In this document: in pieces, positions 35,229 through 43,635 of the stretch | How the letters are laid out: each line of letters opens with the position of its first letter | Position numbering within the stretch: the first letter of the stretch is position 1 | From: Bacteroidetes bacterium GWF2_33_38 | Lineage (GTDB): Bacteria > Bacteroidota > Bacteroidia > Bacteroidales > GWF2-33-38 | Assembly: GCA_001769505.1 (NCBI GenBank) | Contig: MEOF01000017.1 | Span: forward strand, 1 to 55,202 | Length of the DNA: 55,202 bases | Direction of reading: 5' to 3' | The notes under the pieces: model-generated | What the model was told of the DNA's origin: nothing | Seen by the model: only the letters and a program-made list of their open reading frames with translations | Databases searched by the model: none | Position numbers and translations under genes: made by a program

Positions 35229-35858
35229 ATGATAAATATACTTCTCATCGTTTTCACTATAACGCTTTTATATTTCGTAATTGCTAATCGATTAATAACT
35301 TATGTTAACATCTTAGCTTTTCAAGGCGTTTTATTGTTTGGAGTTGCATTTTTTGAACTCCATGAAATCAATCTAGTAAATCTTATTTTCATTTTATTAG
35401 AAACTTTAGTGATAAAAACATTTGCAATCCCAATGTTTCTAAGATATGTAATCAAGAAAAATAATATTACTCGAGAAGCGGAACCTTACCTCCCAAATTT
35501 TGCGTCCCTAATTATTGTAACATTGATTATTGTAACCACATTTGTTGTGTCAAATGTAATAAACGACCCTCATTTAAATAAAATATATTTTGTTGTTGCA
35601 TTGTCAACATTATTCAGTGGATTATATTTTATAACAACGAGAAAAAAAATTGTTACACACGTAATTTGCTATGTGATAATCGAAAATGGCGTTTTCATAC
35701 TTTCACTTGCTGTTGGAGCCGAAATGCCGTTACTTGTAAATTTGGGAATTTTGCTCGATGTTTTTGTCAGTGTGTTTTTATTGGGAATTTTCATTAACAA
35801 AATTGGAGATGTAATGCAAGAAATGGATATTTCGGAACTAAACAAATTAAAAGATTAA
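35229..35858 (+). CDS. HyfE-like membrane subunit
   Basis: This 209-residue protein has about six hydrophobic segments and is placed between the HyfC-like and HyfF-like genes, as hyfE is in hydrogenase-4 operons. HyfE corresponds to a fusion of a small membrane domain with NuoK-like helices; here the segment ENGVFILSLAVGAEMPLLVNLGILLDVF matches that conserved NuoK-like part (an acidic residue in the membrane helix, GILLDVF). The rest is only weakly diagnostic, so the call rests partly on position. Confidence 0.85.
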   Translation: MINILLIVFTITLLYFVIANRLITYVNILAFQGVLLFGVAFFELHEINLVNLIFILLETLVIKTFAIPMFLRYVIKKNNITREAEPYLPNFASLIIVTLIIVTTFVVSNVINDPHLNKIYFVVALSTLFSGLYFITTRKKIVTHVICYVIIENGVFILSLAVGAEMPLLVNLGILLDVFVSVFLLGIFINKIGDVMQEMDISELNKLKD

Positions 35859-35870
35859 AAAATTAAGGCT

Positions 35871-37298
35871 ATGATTTTAATATATTTAATAGGAACATTT
35901 TTAATTAGTATTTCGTTATTTTTCAATAGAATAACAGCCGTTAGAAAAGCATTAGTAATGTTGTTTTTAATTCTACAATGGGCATTTACATATTATGAGT
36001 TTACTCATAAAGGAATTACTGAATTTAATTATTTTAAACCCGATGCAATAGCAATTCTTTTACTGTTTACTATTAGCATTATCAGCGTTCCTGCATTGTT
36101 GCATAGTTACGATTATATTTACAAAGAAAAAGATAATCGAAAAGCACGAACCATATACTACATCGCCATGATTTTCTTAATCATGGCACTAAGTGCAGCT
36201 TATGTTTCATCGCATATTGCAGTAACTTGGATTTTTGTCGAAATTACTACACTAAGTGCCTCTGCATTAATTTTTCATCGTCGAAATGCAGGTTCAATCG
36301 AAGCAACATGGAAATATATTTTTGTTTGCTCAATAAGTATTATGTTTGTATTTATTGGGATTCTCTTCTTAAGTATTGCATTAGGAACTTCAAACGACGA
36401 TAGTTTACATTATGACAGTCTTCTTACACTCGCACCATCGCTTAATCCATTTTGGTTACGACTTGCATTCATTTTTATATTTGTAGGATACACCGCCAAA
36501 CTAGGTTTAGTGCCAATGTACACAGCGGGAATTGATGCAAAAGATAAAGCCCCTACCCCTGCTGCAGCTTTATTCTCGAGCGTATTAATGAATGTTGGCT
36601 TTATCGGATTCTTTAGATTTTATGAAATTATCGCACATACTTCACTCCATTCATGGGCAAATCATGTTGTTATGATTGCCGCATTTTTATCAATATTTGT
36701 AGCTACGGTTTATGTATTGAAAGTAAAAAACATGAAACGGATGTTAGCGTATTCAAGCATCGAACACATGGGTTTAATCATGCTCGGAATTGCGGTTGGA
36801 GGAATTGGGTATTATGCAGCAATTTTACATCTAATCTTGCATTCTTTTGCTAAGTCAGCTCTATTCTTTCAAATAGGGCATATTTATAAAGTTTACCATA
36901 CAAAAAACATTTACTATTTAGGAAATTATTTCAAATACAATTTATCGGGAGCTTTGTTTTTATTATTGGCATTTATTTGTGTAACTGCAATGCCTCCGTC
37001 AGGATTGTTTGTAAGTGAATTCTACATCTTTAAAGCAATGTTTGCGGCAAACTATGTTTATGTTTTAATTCCTGTTTTGATATTGCTTACTTTTATTATT
37101 TGGACGTTTGCTAAAAATTTCTTTAAAATAGTGTTTATTTCTCCTGTTGATTTTGATGAAACTCAAATTCAAAAAATTAATCACTTCGAAACAGTTTCGC
37201 AGTATGCCTTACTTGCATTAGTAATATATTTAGGACTAAATCCTCCTGTATTTTTTGATAATTTAATTAACGAAGCCATAAAAAATTTAATATTCTAA
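35871..37298 (+). CDS. HyfF-like antiporter-type membrane subunit (NuoN/NuoL family)
   Basis: This is the third antiporter-like subunit, 475 residues. It has WIFVEITTLSASALIF with the TM5 Glu, then GYTAKLGLVPMYTAGIDAKDKAPTPAA with the TM7 Lys and the loop that in HyfF replaces the HAHPAAPS loop of HyfB, and KNMKRMLAYSSIEHMGLIMLG. The His-containing HLILHSFAKSALFFQIGHIY segment completes the set. It lies 12 bases after the HyfE-like gene and one base before the large-subunit gene. Confidence 0.92.
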   Translation: MILIYLIGTFLISISLFFNRITAVRKALVMLFLILQWAFTYYEFTHKGITEFNYFKPDAIAILLLFTISIISVPALLHSYDYIYKEKDNRKARTIYYIAMIFLIMALSAAYVSSHIAVTWIFVEITTLSASALIFHRRNAGSIEATWKYIFVCSISIMFVFIGILFLSIALGTSNDDSLHYDSLLTLAPSLNPFWLRLAFIFIFVGYTAKLGLVPMYTAGIDAKDKAPTPAAALFSSVLMNVGFIGFFRFYEIIAHTSLHSWANHVVMIAAFLSIFVATVYVLKVKNMKRMLAYSSIEHMGLIMLGIAVGGIGYYAAILHLILHSFAKSALFFQIGHIYKVYHTKNIYYLGNYFKYNLSGALFLLLAFICVTAMPPSGLFVSEFYIFKAMFAANYVYVLIPVLILLTFIIWTFAKNFFKIVFISPVDFDETQIQKINHFETVSQYALLALVIYLGLNPPVFFDNLINEAIKNLIF

Positions 37299-37299
37299 T

Positions 37300-38799
37300 A
37301 TGGAATTTTTAACAATACAAAATAATCAAAGAGTTGATATTTCGTCAATACCCGTGCTACAGTATGAAGATTTTTCATCATTCATTATTGATTTAATAAA
37401 TGATAATGATAACCATTGCGTAAATTATTATGGATATCAAGACAATAATCAGATTAAACTAATTTGTTGTATAGCCAACGATACGCAGCATGTCATTTAT
37501 GTAACATCTTCAATAGTTGATAAAAATTCTGAATTGAATTCAATTTCTAAAAAACATCTCTCATTTGAAAAATTTGAAAGAGAAATTCACGAAAATTTCG
37601 GAATTAATTTTATTGGTCATCCTTGGTTAAAGCCAGTTAGGTACGCATTTAATAGAGCCGATAAAACAAAAACAATTGCCAATTATCCATTTTATACTAT
37701 TGAAAGTGAAGAACTACACCAAGTAGGTGTTGGTCCGATTCATGCCGGAGTGATTGAACCCGGACATTTTCGGTTTATTTGCAATGGCGAACAAATTCTA
37801 CATCTCGAAATACAACTAGGATATCAACACAGGGGAATTGAAGAATTATTTCTACAAAAGAAAGAACTAATTCAACGAGCAACTCTCGCTGAAAATATTG
37901 CAGGCGACACCGTTGTAGGTCATTCAGTCGCATTTGCAAATGCATGGGAAAGTTTATGCGATTATACTCCTTCCGAAGCTTTACAATTTGATAGAGCCTT
38001 GGCTTTAGAACACGAACGAATTGCAATTCACACAGGCGATTTGAGTGCAATATGTGCCGATATTGCCTATCAACTTGGAAATTCAGTTTTGGGAAGGTTG
38101 CGAACTCCAGTAATTAATTATTTTCAACAATGGTGTGGGAATAGGTTAGCCAAAAGCTTAATTCGACCTTTTAAAACCAACTTTCCGTACAACGAATACT
38201 TATCAGAAAAATGGTTTGAAGTTTTTGATGCTTTCTTGCCTGATTTTAATGAAATATGCGAACAAATATTTGATTTGCCGTCAGCATTATCACGACTTGA
38301 AAAAACAGGAGTTGTTAAAACAGAAGTTGCTGCTGAAATTGGAATGGTTGGAGTAGCAGCTAGAGCAAGTAATTTTAATCGAGATATTCGATTTTCGCAT
38401 CCATTTGGTTATTATAAAAACGAATCGTTCAATTCAATTATGGGAAAAAATGGCGATGTTTATTCTCGTTCAAAAATTAGAATGGATGAGGCAAATCAAT
38501 CAATATCTTTCATTAAAGAAATGTTGAAAAAAATTCCAAATCACGAAATTCAAGAAGGAGAAATCATAAATGAACCAAAACCTAATTCATTTGTTGTTTC
38601 ATTAGTTGAAGGTTGGCGTGGAGAAATTTGTCATTGTGCCATTACTGACGAAAAAGGAGAATTAAAACACTACAAAATTAAAGATCCATCATTCCACAAT
38701 TGGCTTGCATTAGCACTTTCGGTTAGAAACGAAGGAATTTCTGATTTTCCGGTTTGTAATAAAAGTTTCAACCTTTCATATTGTGGACACGATTTATAA
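37300..38799 (+). CDS. NuoCD/HyfG-like large subunit lacking the NiFe-binding cysteines
   Basis: This 499-residue soluble subunit has a NuoC-like N-terminal part (about 1-145) fused to a NuoD/hydrogenase-large-subunit part (EPGHFRF, LGYQHRGIEELF). In NiFe hydrogenases the N-terminal motif is ICGxCxxxHS; here it reads AENIAGDTVVGHS near residue 205, with Ala and Thr in place of the two Cys. The C-terminal DPCxxC is replaced by NLSYCGHDL: the two ligand positions carry Ser493 and Gly496, and the single Cys495 is between them. No NiFe centre can be bound in the standard way, and no maturation genes are in the window. The subunit is thus complex I-like or Ehr-like, not a hydrogenase. Confidence 0.93.
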   Translation: MEFLTIQNNQRVDISSIPVLQYEDFSSFIIDLINDNDNHCVNYYGYQDNNQIKLICCIANDTQHVIYVTSSIVDKNSELNSISKKHLSFEKFEREIHENFGINFIGHPWLKPVRYAFNRADKTKTIANYPFYTIESEELHQVGVGPIHAGVIEPGHFRFICNGEQILHLEIQLGYQHRGIEELFLQKKELIQRATLAENIAGDTVVGHSVAFANAWESLCDYTPSEALQFDRALALEHERIAIHTGDLSAICADIAYQLGNSVLGRLRTPVINYFQQWCGNRLAKSLIRPFKTNFPYNEYLSEKWFEVFDAFLPDFNEICEQIFDLPSALSRLEKTGVVKTEVAAEIGMVGVAARASNFNRDIRFSHPFGYYKNESFNSIMGKNGDVYSRSKIRMDEANQSISFIKEMLKKIPNHEIQEGEIINEPKPNSFVVSLVEGWRGEICHCAITDEKGELKHYKIKDPSFHNWLALALSVRNEGISDFPVCNKSFNLSYCGHDL

Positions 38800-38810
38800 A
38801 AACGAAGAAT

Positions 38811-39560
38811 ATGTTCAATAATTTTAAAATATTATACCATCAAGGAAAACAATTTATTCCTGATGTTACCACGGTAGAAGTTCCGGGAATTTTTAGAGGA
38901 AGACCTATCATAAGTACAGAATCGGTTGATGTAAAAAAACTTCAAAGCGTTTGTCCAACAAAAGCAATTGGCGAAAATCCCGTTAGTATCGACATGGGAA
39001 AATGCACATTTTGTGGTGCATGTAGCATTGCATTTCCGACTAAAATTAAATTTACAAAAGATTACAAAACGGCATCAAACGAAAGAGAAAATCTTATTGT
39101 TTACGAAGGAGTTGAGACTCCCATAAAATTTGACCCCAATAAAACTCGAAAAGAAATTCACTCATTATTCAAAAACTCTTTAAAATTAAGACAAATTTCA
39201 GCCGCTGGAGACAATAGTTGCGAGTGGGAATTAAACGCAGCAGGTAACGTAAATTTCGATATGGGGCGTTTTGGAGTTGAATTTGTAGCTTCGCCTCGAC
39301 ATGCCGATGGAATTGTAATTACTGGTCCAATAAGTGAAAACATGGCAGAACCACTTAAGATTTGTTACGATGCAACTCCTAGTCCGAAAGTAATTATCTT
39401 AGCAGGAACTGATGCAATCAGCGGTGGAATTTTTAACGAAAGTCCGGCTTTAAATAGAAATTTTTTAAACAATTATAAAATTGATTTGTATTTACCTGGA
39501 AATCCTACGCATCCTTTAACTATTATTAATGGTATTCTGGGTTTAATCGGAAAAAAATAA
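38811..39560 (+). CDS. Ferredoxin-NuoB (HyfH/HyfI) fusion subunit with a reduced cluster set
   Basis: This 249-residue soluble subunit starts at 38811 (MFNNFKILYHQGKQF), 11 bases after the large-subunit stop. Residues 1-80 correspond to HyfH: GIFRGRP, then Cys48-Pro, and Cys65, Cys68, Cys71 with Phe75 in place of the fourth Cys before Pro76. Cys48 with 65/68/71 makes one complete [4Fe-4S] site; the other cluster is gone. Residues 125-249 are NuoB/HyfI-like (FGVEFVASPRHADGIVITGP). Of the proximal-cluster ligands only Cys137 remains; Asp134 (in DNSCEW), Asp201 (GTDAISGG) and Asn231 (LPGNPT) replace the others. The electron path is therefore shortened to a single ferredoxin-type cluster. Confidence 0.9.
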   Translation: MFNNFKILYHQGKQFIPDVTTVEVPGIFRGRPIISTESVDVKKLQSVCPTKAIGENPVSIDMGKCTFCGACSIAFPTKIKFTKDYKTASNERENLIVYEGVETPIKFDPNKTRKEIHSLFKNSLKLRQISAAGDNSCEWELNAAGNVNFDMGRFGVEFVASPRHADGIVITGPISENMAEPLKICYDATPSPKVIILAGTDAISGGIFNESPALNRNFLNNYKIDLYLPGNPTHPLTIINGILGLIGKK

Positions 39561-39572
39561 TTAAAACAATAA

Positions 39573-39989
39573 ATGAAATTTGAGTATTTACAAAATCGAG
39601 ATTTTACCGAAGAATTTATCATAAATGCTTCGAGAAGCAGCGGAGCCGGAGGACAAAACGTTAACAAAGTAAATACAAAAGTTGAACTCAGATTTAATAT
39701 TTCCGATTCAAAATTGTTGACCGATGCGGAAAAAGAAACAATTGCCAATAAATTAAAAAACCGAATCAACAACGATGGTTTTTTCATATTGTCGTGCCAA
39801 GAAGAACGCTCGCAATTGAAAAATAAAGAAATCGTGATTAACCGTTTCTATGAATTATTGAATAAAGCATTAATTCCTCGCAAAAAACGCAAACCGACAA
39901 AAATATCGAAAGCCGTAAAAGAAAAACGATTCCAAAACAAGAAAAATCAATCGGAGAAAAAAAATTTACGAAAAAAGATGATTGATTAG
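39573..39989 (+). CDS. arfB: Ribosome-rescue peptidyl-tRNA hydrolase ArfB (YaeJ)
   Basis: ArfB frees stalled ribosomes by hydrolysing peptidyl-tRNA. The 138-residue protein has SGAGGQNVNKVNTKVELRF with the catalytic Gly-Gly-Gln at 26-28, and a lysine-rich, disordered C-terminal tail (KKRKPTKISKAVKEKRFQ) that enters the mRNA channel. The length is that of ArfB rather than a full release factor. It follows the Hyf-like operon by 12 bases and may be transcribed with it, but nothing links their functions. Confidence 0.93.
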   Translation: MKFEYLQNRDFTEEFIINASRSSGAGGQNVNKVNTKVELRFNISDSKLLTDAEKETIANKLKNRINNDGFFILSCQEERSQLKNKEIVINRFYELLNKALIPRKKRKPTKISKAVKEKRFQNKKNQSEKKNLRKKMID

Positions 39990-40026
39990 CTCGTTAATCA
40001 ACGAAATTAATTTAGAAAAAGATGAA

Positions 40027-41124
40027 TTAAACATTAAATCGTATATGGAGTAAATCTCCATCGTCGACAATGTAGTTTTTACCTTCGACCGAAAGTTTTC
40101 CTTTTTCTTTGCAAGCAAGTTCGGTTTTTAGCTCCATAAAATCGGCATATTTAATAACCTCAGCACGAATAAAACCACGTTCCAAATCGCTATGAATTAC
40201 GCCGGCAGCATTAGGAGCCGTCATGCCTTTTTTAATTGTCCATGCACGAATTTCTTTAGGTCCAATGGTAAAAAATGTTTGTAAATTCAACATATGAAAT
40301 GCTGTTTGAACCAGTTTATTCACACCAGGTTCGGTTAAGCCCAATTCGCTCAAAAATTCCAATTGTTCTTCTTCAGTTTCGAGTTCAGAAATATCGGCTT
40401 CAATTTTACCAGCAATTACTAATAATTCAGGATTCTCGTCTTTTAAAAATTCACGAACTTGATCAACATATTTATTACCCTTTATAGCAGAATTTTCGTC
40501 TACATTACAAACATAAAGAACGGGCTTGTCTGACAGTAAAAATAAATCGGCAATATGTTTTTTATCTTCTTCGCTAACAGGAGCAGTACGAGCCGACTTA
40601 AACGATTCGAGATGTTCTTTATATATTTTTAGAACTTCGATTCCTTTTTTTGCATCTTTATCGCCAACTTTAATCAGCTTTTCGTATCGTTGCATCTTTT
40701 TTTCAATCGACTCTAAATCTTTAACTTGAAGTTCTAGGTCAACGGTTTCGATATCTCGAACCGGATTTACCGAGCCATCGACATGAGGTAAGTTTTCGTC
40801 GTCGAAACAACGCAACACATGAATCAAAGCATTAGTATTTCTGATGTCGGCTAAGAATTTATTTCCAACTCCTTCTCCTTTATTCGCTCCTTTGGCAAGA
40901 CCCGGAATATCAACAATTTCGACAGTTGCATGAACAACCCGTTCGGTTGGCTGAAGTTTTTCGAGTTCGTAAAGTCTTCGGTCAGGAACATTTATAATTC
41001 CTAAGTTCGATTTATTTGTACTAAATGCGAAACTTGTAGCCTCAGCTTTGGTTGGAGAAATGCAATTGAAAATAGTTGTTTTACCAACATTTGTAATTCC
41101 TATAATGCCACATTGTAGAGCCAT
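40027..41124 (-). CDS. ychF: YchF (Obg-family ATPase)
   Basis: YchF is a ribosome-associated TRAFAC-class ATPase. The 365-residue protein has GITNVGKTTIFN (P-loop), DIPGLAKGANKGEGVGNKFL (switch region), NVDE in place of the usual NKxD base-recognition motif (the mark of ATP rather than GTP preference) and the C-terminal TGS domain (FFTIGPKEIRAWTIKKGMTA). It is convergent with arfB, 37 bases apart. The start ATG is followed by ALQCGIIG, as in the family. Confidence 0.97.
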   Translation of the reverse strand: MALQCGIIGITNVGKTTIFNCISPTKAEATSFAFSTNKSNLGIINVPDRRLYELEKLQPTERVVHATVEIVDIPGLAKGANKGEGVGNKFLADIRNTNALIHVLRCFDDENLPHVDGSVNPVRDIETVDLELQVKDLESIEKKMQRYEKLIKVGDKDAKKGIEVLKIYKEHLESFKSARTAPVSEEDKKHIADLFLLSDKPVLYVCNVDENSAIKGNKYVDQVREFLKDENPELLVIAGKIEADISELETEEEQLEFLSELGLTEPGVNKLVQTAFHMLNLQTFFTIGPKEIRAWTIKKGMTAPNAAGVIHSDLERGFIRAEVIKYADFMELKTELACKEKGKLSVEGKNYIVDDGDLLHIRFNV

Positions 41125-41189
41125 ATCTTTTTGTATATTTTATAGTCGCAAAACTACGTGTTTTATTTATATTTAACAATAACAGATAT

Positions 41190-41261
41190 TAATGTGCTAA
41201 TGTTTTACTGTAGTAATGCTTTAATGTGCTAATGTTTTAATATGCTAATGTGCTAATTTGT
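41190..41261. repeat. Nine-unit 8-bp degenerate tandem repeat
   Basis: TAATGTGC, TAATGTTT, TACTGTAG, TAATGCTT, TAATGTGC, TAATGTTT, TAATATGC, TAATGTGC and TAATTTGT lie in exact phase. The unit is the same as in the 39-unit array at 28449. The region lies upstream of ychF (-). Confidence 0.85.
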
Positions 41262-41342
41262 GGTAAAGCGTTGAATAATTACACTCATTCTTTGTTGTTC
41301 GCACAGAAACCCCAATTGCTATATAGTTTTTGTTAGGTATAG

Positions 41343-41966
41343 TTATTCATTTAGTTTTAAAATCAATCCGTCATGATTAATTGAATAGTATTCATTGTAA
41401 TAGTCAGTATTAATATACTTTAATATTTCAACCCCTAATGAGTCAACTATCTCATAATTCTTTGATGTCAACTCCATTGAAATTTTATTTTTTTTATCAA
41501 TTGATAAATATTGTTCAGGAACTGGCGAATAGTCATGTTGAAAAACTAATTCGAATTTGGCATGCGATATAAATTTTCCTACTTTATCGTAGGTATTAAC
41601 CAAAATTATCGGTTCTCCGTCTCCAGCAGTGGAAGTAAATGAAATGGTTACAACACAATCATATTTCTTATTTTCGATGAAACTTATTAAACGGCAATCA
41701 TAATCACACAACCTTCCAACACCCCACTCTTTGTCAATTTTGGTTGTGTCAACAAGATTTAATGGCAGTAAATAAACGGAATCAATTAAAGTCAGATTAT
41801 TCGCATTTGCAAATATCTCCTCAGTCAACATTTTGGTTTCTAAATGATAATAATTACCGAGCCTATATTTACTCTTAAACATAAAATAATCATTCCTCTG
41901 ATTTTGAAAATTTGAAAATCCTATCAAAAAAAACAGACCTAATAATATGTATAAAAAGTTTCTCAT
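41343..41966 (-). CDS. Hypothetical membrane-anchored or secreted protein
   Basis: This 207-residue protein is not recognised. The ATG at 41966 is chosen because it opens a hydrophobic N-terminal segment (MRNFLYILLGLFFLIGF) acting as a signal peptide or anchor; two upstream ATGs would put charged residues ahead of it and one overlaps a repeat block. No lipobox Cys is seen. The remainder is acidic and polar and has no known motif. It lies downstream of mqnD and is separated from it by a repeat block. It reads as a single intact ORF. Confidence 0.6.
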   Translation of the reverse strand: MRNFLYILLGLFFLIGFSNFQNQRNDYFMFKSKYRLGNYYHLETKMLTEEIFANANNLTLIDSVYLLPLNLVDTTKIDKEWGVGRLCDYDCRLISFIENKKYDCVVTISFTSTAGDGEPIILVNTYDKVGKFISHAKFELVFQHDYSPVPEQYLSIDKKNKISMELTSKNYEIVDSLGVEILKYINTDYYNEYYSINHDGLILKLNE

Positions 41967-41991
41967 GCGAGCTCTCATAATTACACCTAAC

Positions 41992-42039
41992 TTTATCACT
42001 CTGTTACTTCATCACTTCATCACTACATTACTTCATCAC
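41992..42039. repeat. Six-unit 8-bp degenerate tandem repeat
   Basis: On the + strand TTTATCAC, TCTGTTAC, TTCATCAC, TTCATCAC, TACATTAC and TTCATCAC are in exact octamer phase, with a seventh degenerate unit after them. The reverse complement (GTGATGAA) matches the unit type at 8891. Confidence 0.75.
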
Positions 42040-42049
42040 TCTTCACCTA

Positions 42050-42886
42050 TCAAGGCAATACAAACAAAGGTTTATGAATTTCTGCAACTAAGTTCCGTTC
42101 TTTTGCCAAATCCAACAAATATTCGATCGCTTTTCGTCCTTCATCTTGGAGTTCAAGAGTATATTTATTAACATACAAATCAATATGTTTTTTCATCACT
42201 TCATCATTCATTTCTTGAGCATGTTGTTTTACAAACGAGTGTACAATTTTTGGGTTTTTGTGTGCAAACGAAATGCTTTCAAAAATAAGTCGATTAATAT
42301 CGTTTTTAATCTTCTCAGGCAAAGTACGTTTAATGATTATTCCTCCGAGCGGAATCATTTTTTTTGTTCGTTTTTCCCATTCTTCGCCCAAATCAACTAT
42401 CTTTTTCAAACCTTTTTTTTCGTACGTAAAACGATTTTCATGAATAATTAATCCAGCATCAACTTCCTTACTCAAAACAACTTCTTCGATATCAGAAAAC
42501 AAATATTCTGTTTTGTTAGTTATTTCGGGGTATAAAACACTTAGCAATAAGTTTGCTGTGGTGTTTTTTCCCGGAATGGCGACATGTACGTTTTTAATTT
42601 CGTCGGGATAAATTTTGTATTTGCTGATGAGTAAAGGTCCATTTTTGTAACCAATTGCATTTCCACTATTCAGTATTTGATATTTTTCGCTTAAATGTGC
42701 AAAAGCATGAAAACTGATTTTTGTAACATCAATTTCGCCAATAAATGCTTGTTTATTAAGCTCTTCAATATCAGAAATTATAAACTCAAACTTGTAACCT
42801 TTTAAATTAATACGACGATTGTAAATTGCCTCGAAAGCAAATGTATCGTTCGGGCAAGAAGAAATACCAATTCTGATAGTTTCCAT
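42050..42886 (-). CDS. mqnD: 1,4-dihydroxy-6-naphthoate synthase (futalosine pathway)
   Basis: MqnD acts late in the futalosine route to menaquinone, converting cyclic de-hypoxanthine futalosine to 1,4-dihydroxy-6-naphthoate. The 278-residue protein has the start IRIGISSCPNDTFAFEA, the DVTKISFHAFAHL segment and PLLISKYKI, typical of this periplasmic-binding-fold family. The MqnB gene ends one base before its start, so translation is likely coupled. Together they show that menaquinone is made by the futalosine route here. Confidence 0.93.
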   Translation of the reverse strand: METIRIGISSCPNDTFAFEAIYNRRINLKGYKFEFIISDIEELNKQAFIGEIDVTKISFHAFAHLSEKYQILNSGNAIGYKNGPLLISKYKIYPDEIKNVHVAIPGKNTTANLLLSVLYPEITNKTEYLFSDIEEVVLSKEVDAGLIIHENRFTYEKKGLKKIVDLGEEWEKRTKKMIPLGGIIIKRTLPEKIKNDINRLIFESISFAHKNPKIVHSFVKQHAQEMNDEVMKKHIDLYVNKYTLELQDEGRKAIEYLLDLAKERNLVAEIHKPLFVLP

Positions 42887-42887
42887 T

Positions 42888-43541
42888 TTAAAATAACAAT
42901 TTGCTTAAAAACGAATTTAGTTTTTCAACTGCTAAATCGAAATTCCATTCCTGATTTGAACGAACATCAATCATATTCGAAACTGATCGAATTTGTATGT
43001 ATGGTTGATTAAAATGTTCACAAACAAAGGCAAACCCAGCACCTTCCATGCTTTCGATATCTGGATTATATTTTTTTTTTCTAAATTTTATAGTAGCCCC
43101 ATTTCCACTTACAGTATTAACCGTTATTGCCGAAGCCGAATTTGCCTGAATCGGAAAAGGCAAAATTGATTTATTCAGAATATAACCATTTGTAAACGGA
43201 AATTCGTTTTTGCTTACAAGTTCGCAGTCAAAAAGACTTTTAAATTCGTCTCCATCTTCAATGCCCAAATCCGCGAAGCAATCGCTTGTAACATTCGCAA
43301 TTTCTCCTAATTGGAATTCCTGACTGAAACTTCCTGCAATTCCTGCATTAATAACTAAATCGTATTTTTTTTTCGAAATTTGTTTAGTTGTGTGTAACGA
43401 AATATTATGAATACCTATTCCAGAAATTAAAATAGTAATTTCATTGCATTGATAAATATGATTAGTAATTTGTTTAAAATCATATTTATCAATCAATTGC
43501 AATATTTCTTTAATCGTAGAACTGACAATTAAAATTGACAT
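42888..43541 (-). CDS. mqnB: Futalosine hydrolase
   Basis: MqnB removes the base from futalosine. The 217-residue protein has the nucleoside-phosphorylase fold signature: INAGIAGSFSQEFQLG and SMEGAGFAFVCEHF with catalytic acidic residues. The ATG at 43541 is preferred to a TTG four codons upstream. It is the first gene of the mqnB-mqnD pair and is divergent from folE. An alternative annotation as another nucleosidase is possible but is disfavoured by the mqnD neighbour. Confidence 0.92.
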   Translation of the reverse strand: MSILIVSSTIKEILQLIDKYDFKQITNHIYQCNEITILISGIGIHNISLHTTKQISKKKYDLVINAGIAGSFSQEFQLGEIANVTSDCFADLGIEDGDEFKSLFDCELVSKNEFPFTNGYILNKSILPFPIQANSASAITVNTVSGNGATIKFRKKKYNPDIESMEGAGFAFVCEHFNQPYIQIRSVSNMIDVRSNQEWNFDLAVEKLNSFLSKLLF

Positions 43542-43635
43542 TTTATATTTCAATTTTGTGTTTGAATAATAAAATTCGCTCTAAAGTAAAAAAAAAGCTG
43601 TTACTTTGCGACATAATTATTTAACATCAAAGATA

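Noticed and set aside
30282-37298. Mrp-type multisubunit Na+/H+ antiporter
   Set aside because: HyfC/NuoH-like, NuoCD-like and NuoB-like subunits are present and the small MrpE/F/G subunits are absent.
30282-39560. Active hydrogenase-4 or formate hydrogenlyase
   Set aside because: All four NiFe-binding cysteines of the large subunit and three proximal-cluster ligands of the small subunit are missing, and no formate dehydrogenase or maturation genes are present.
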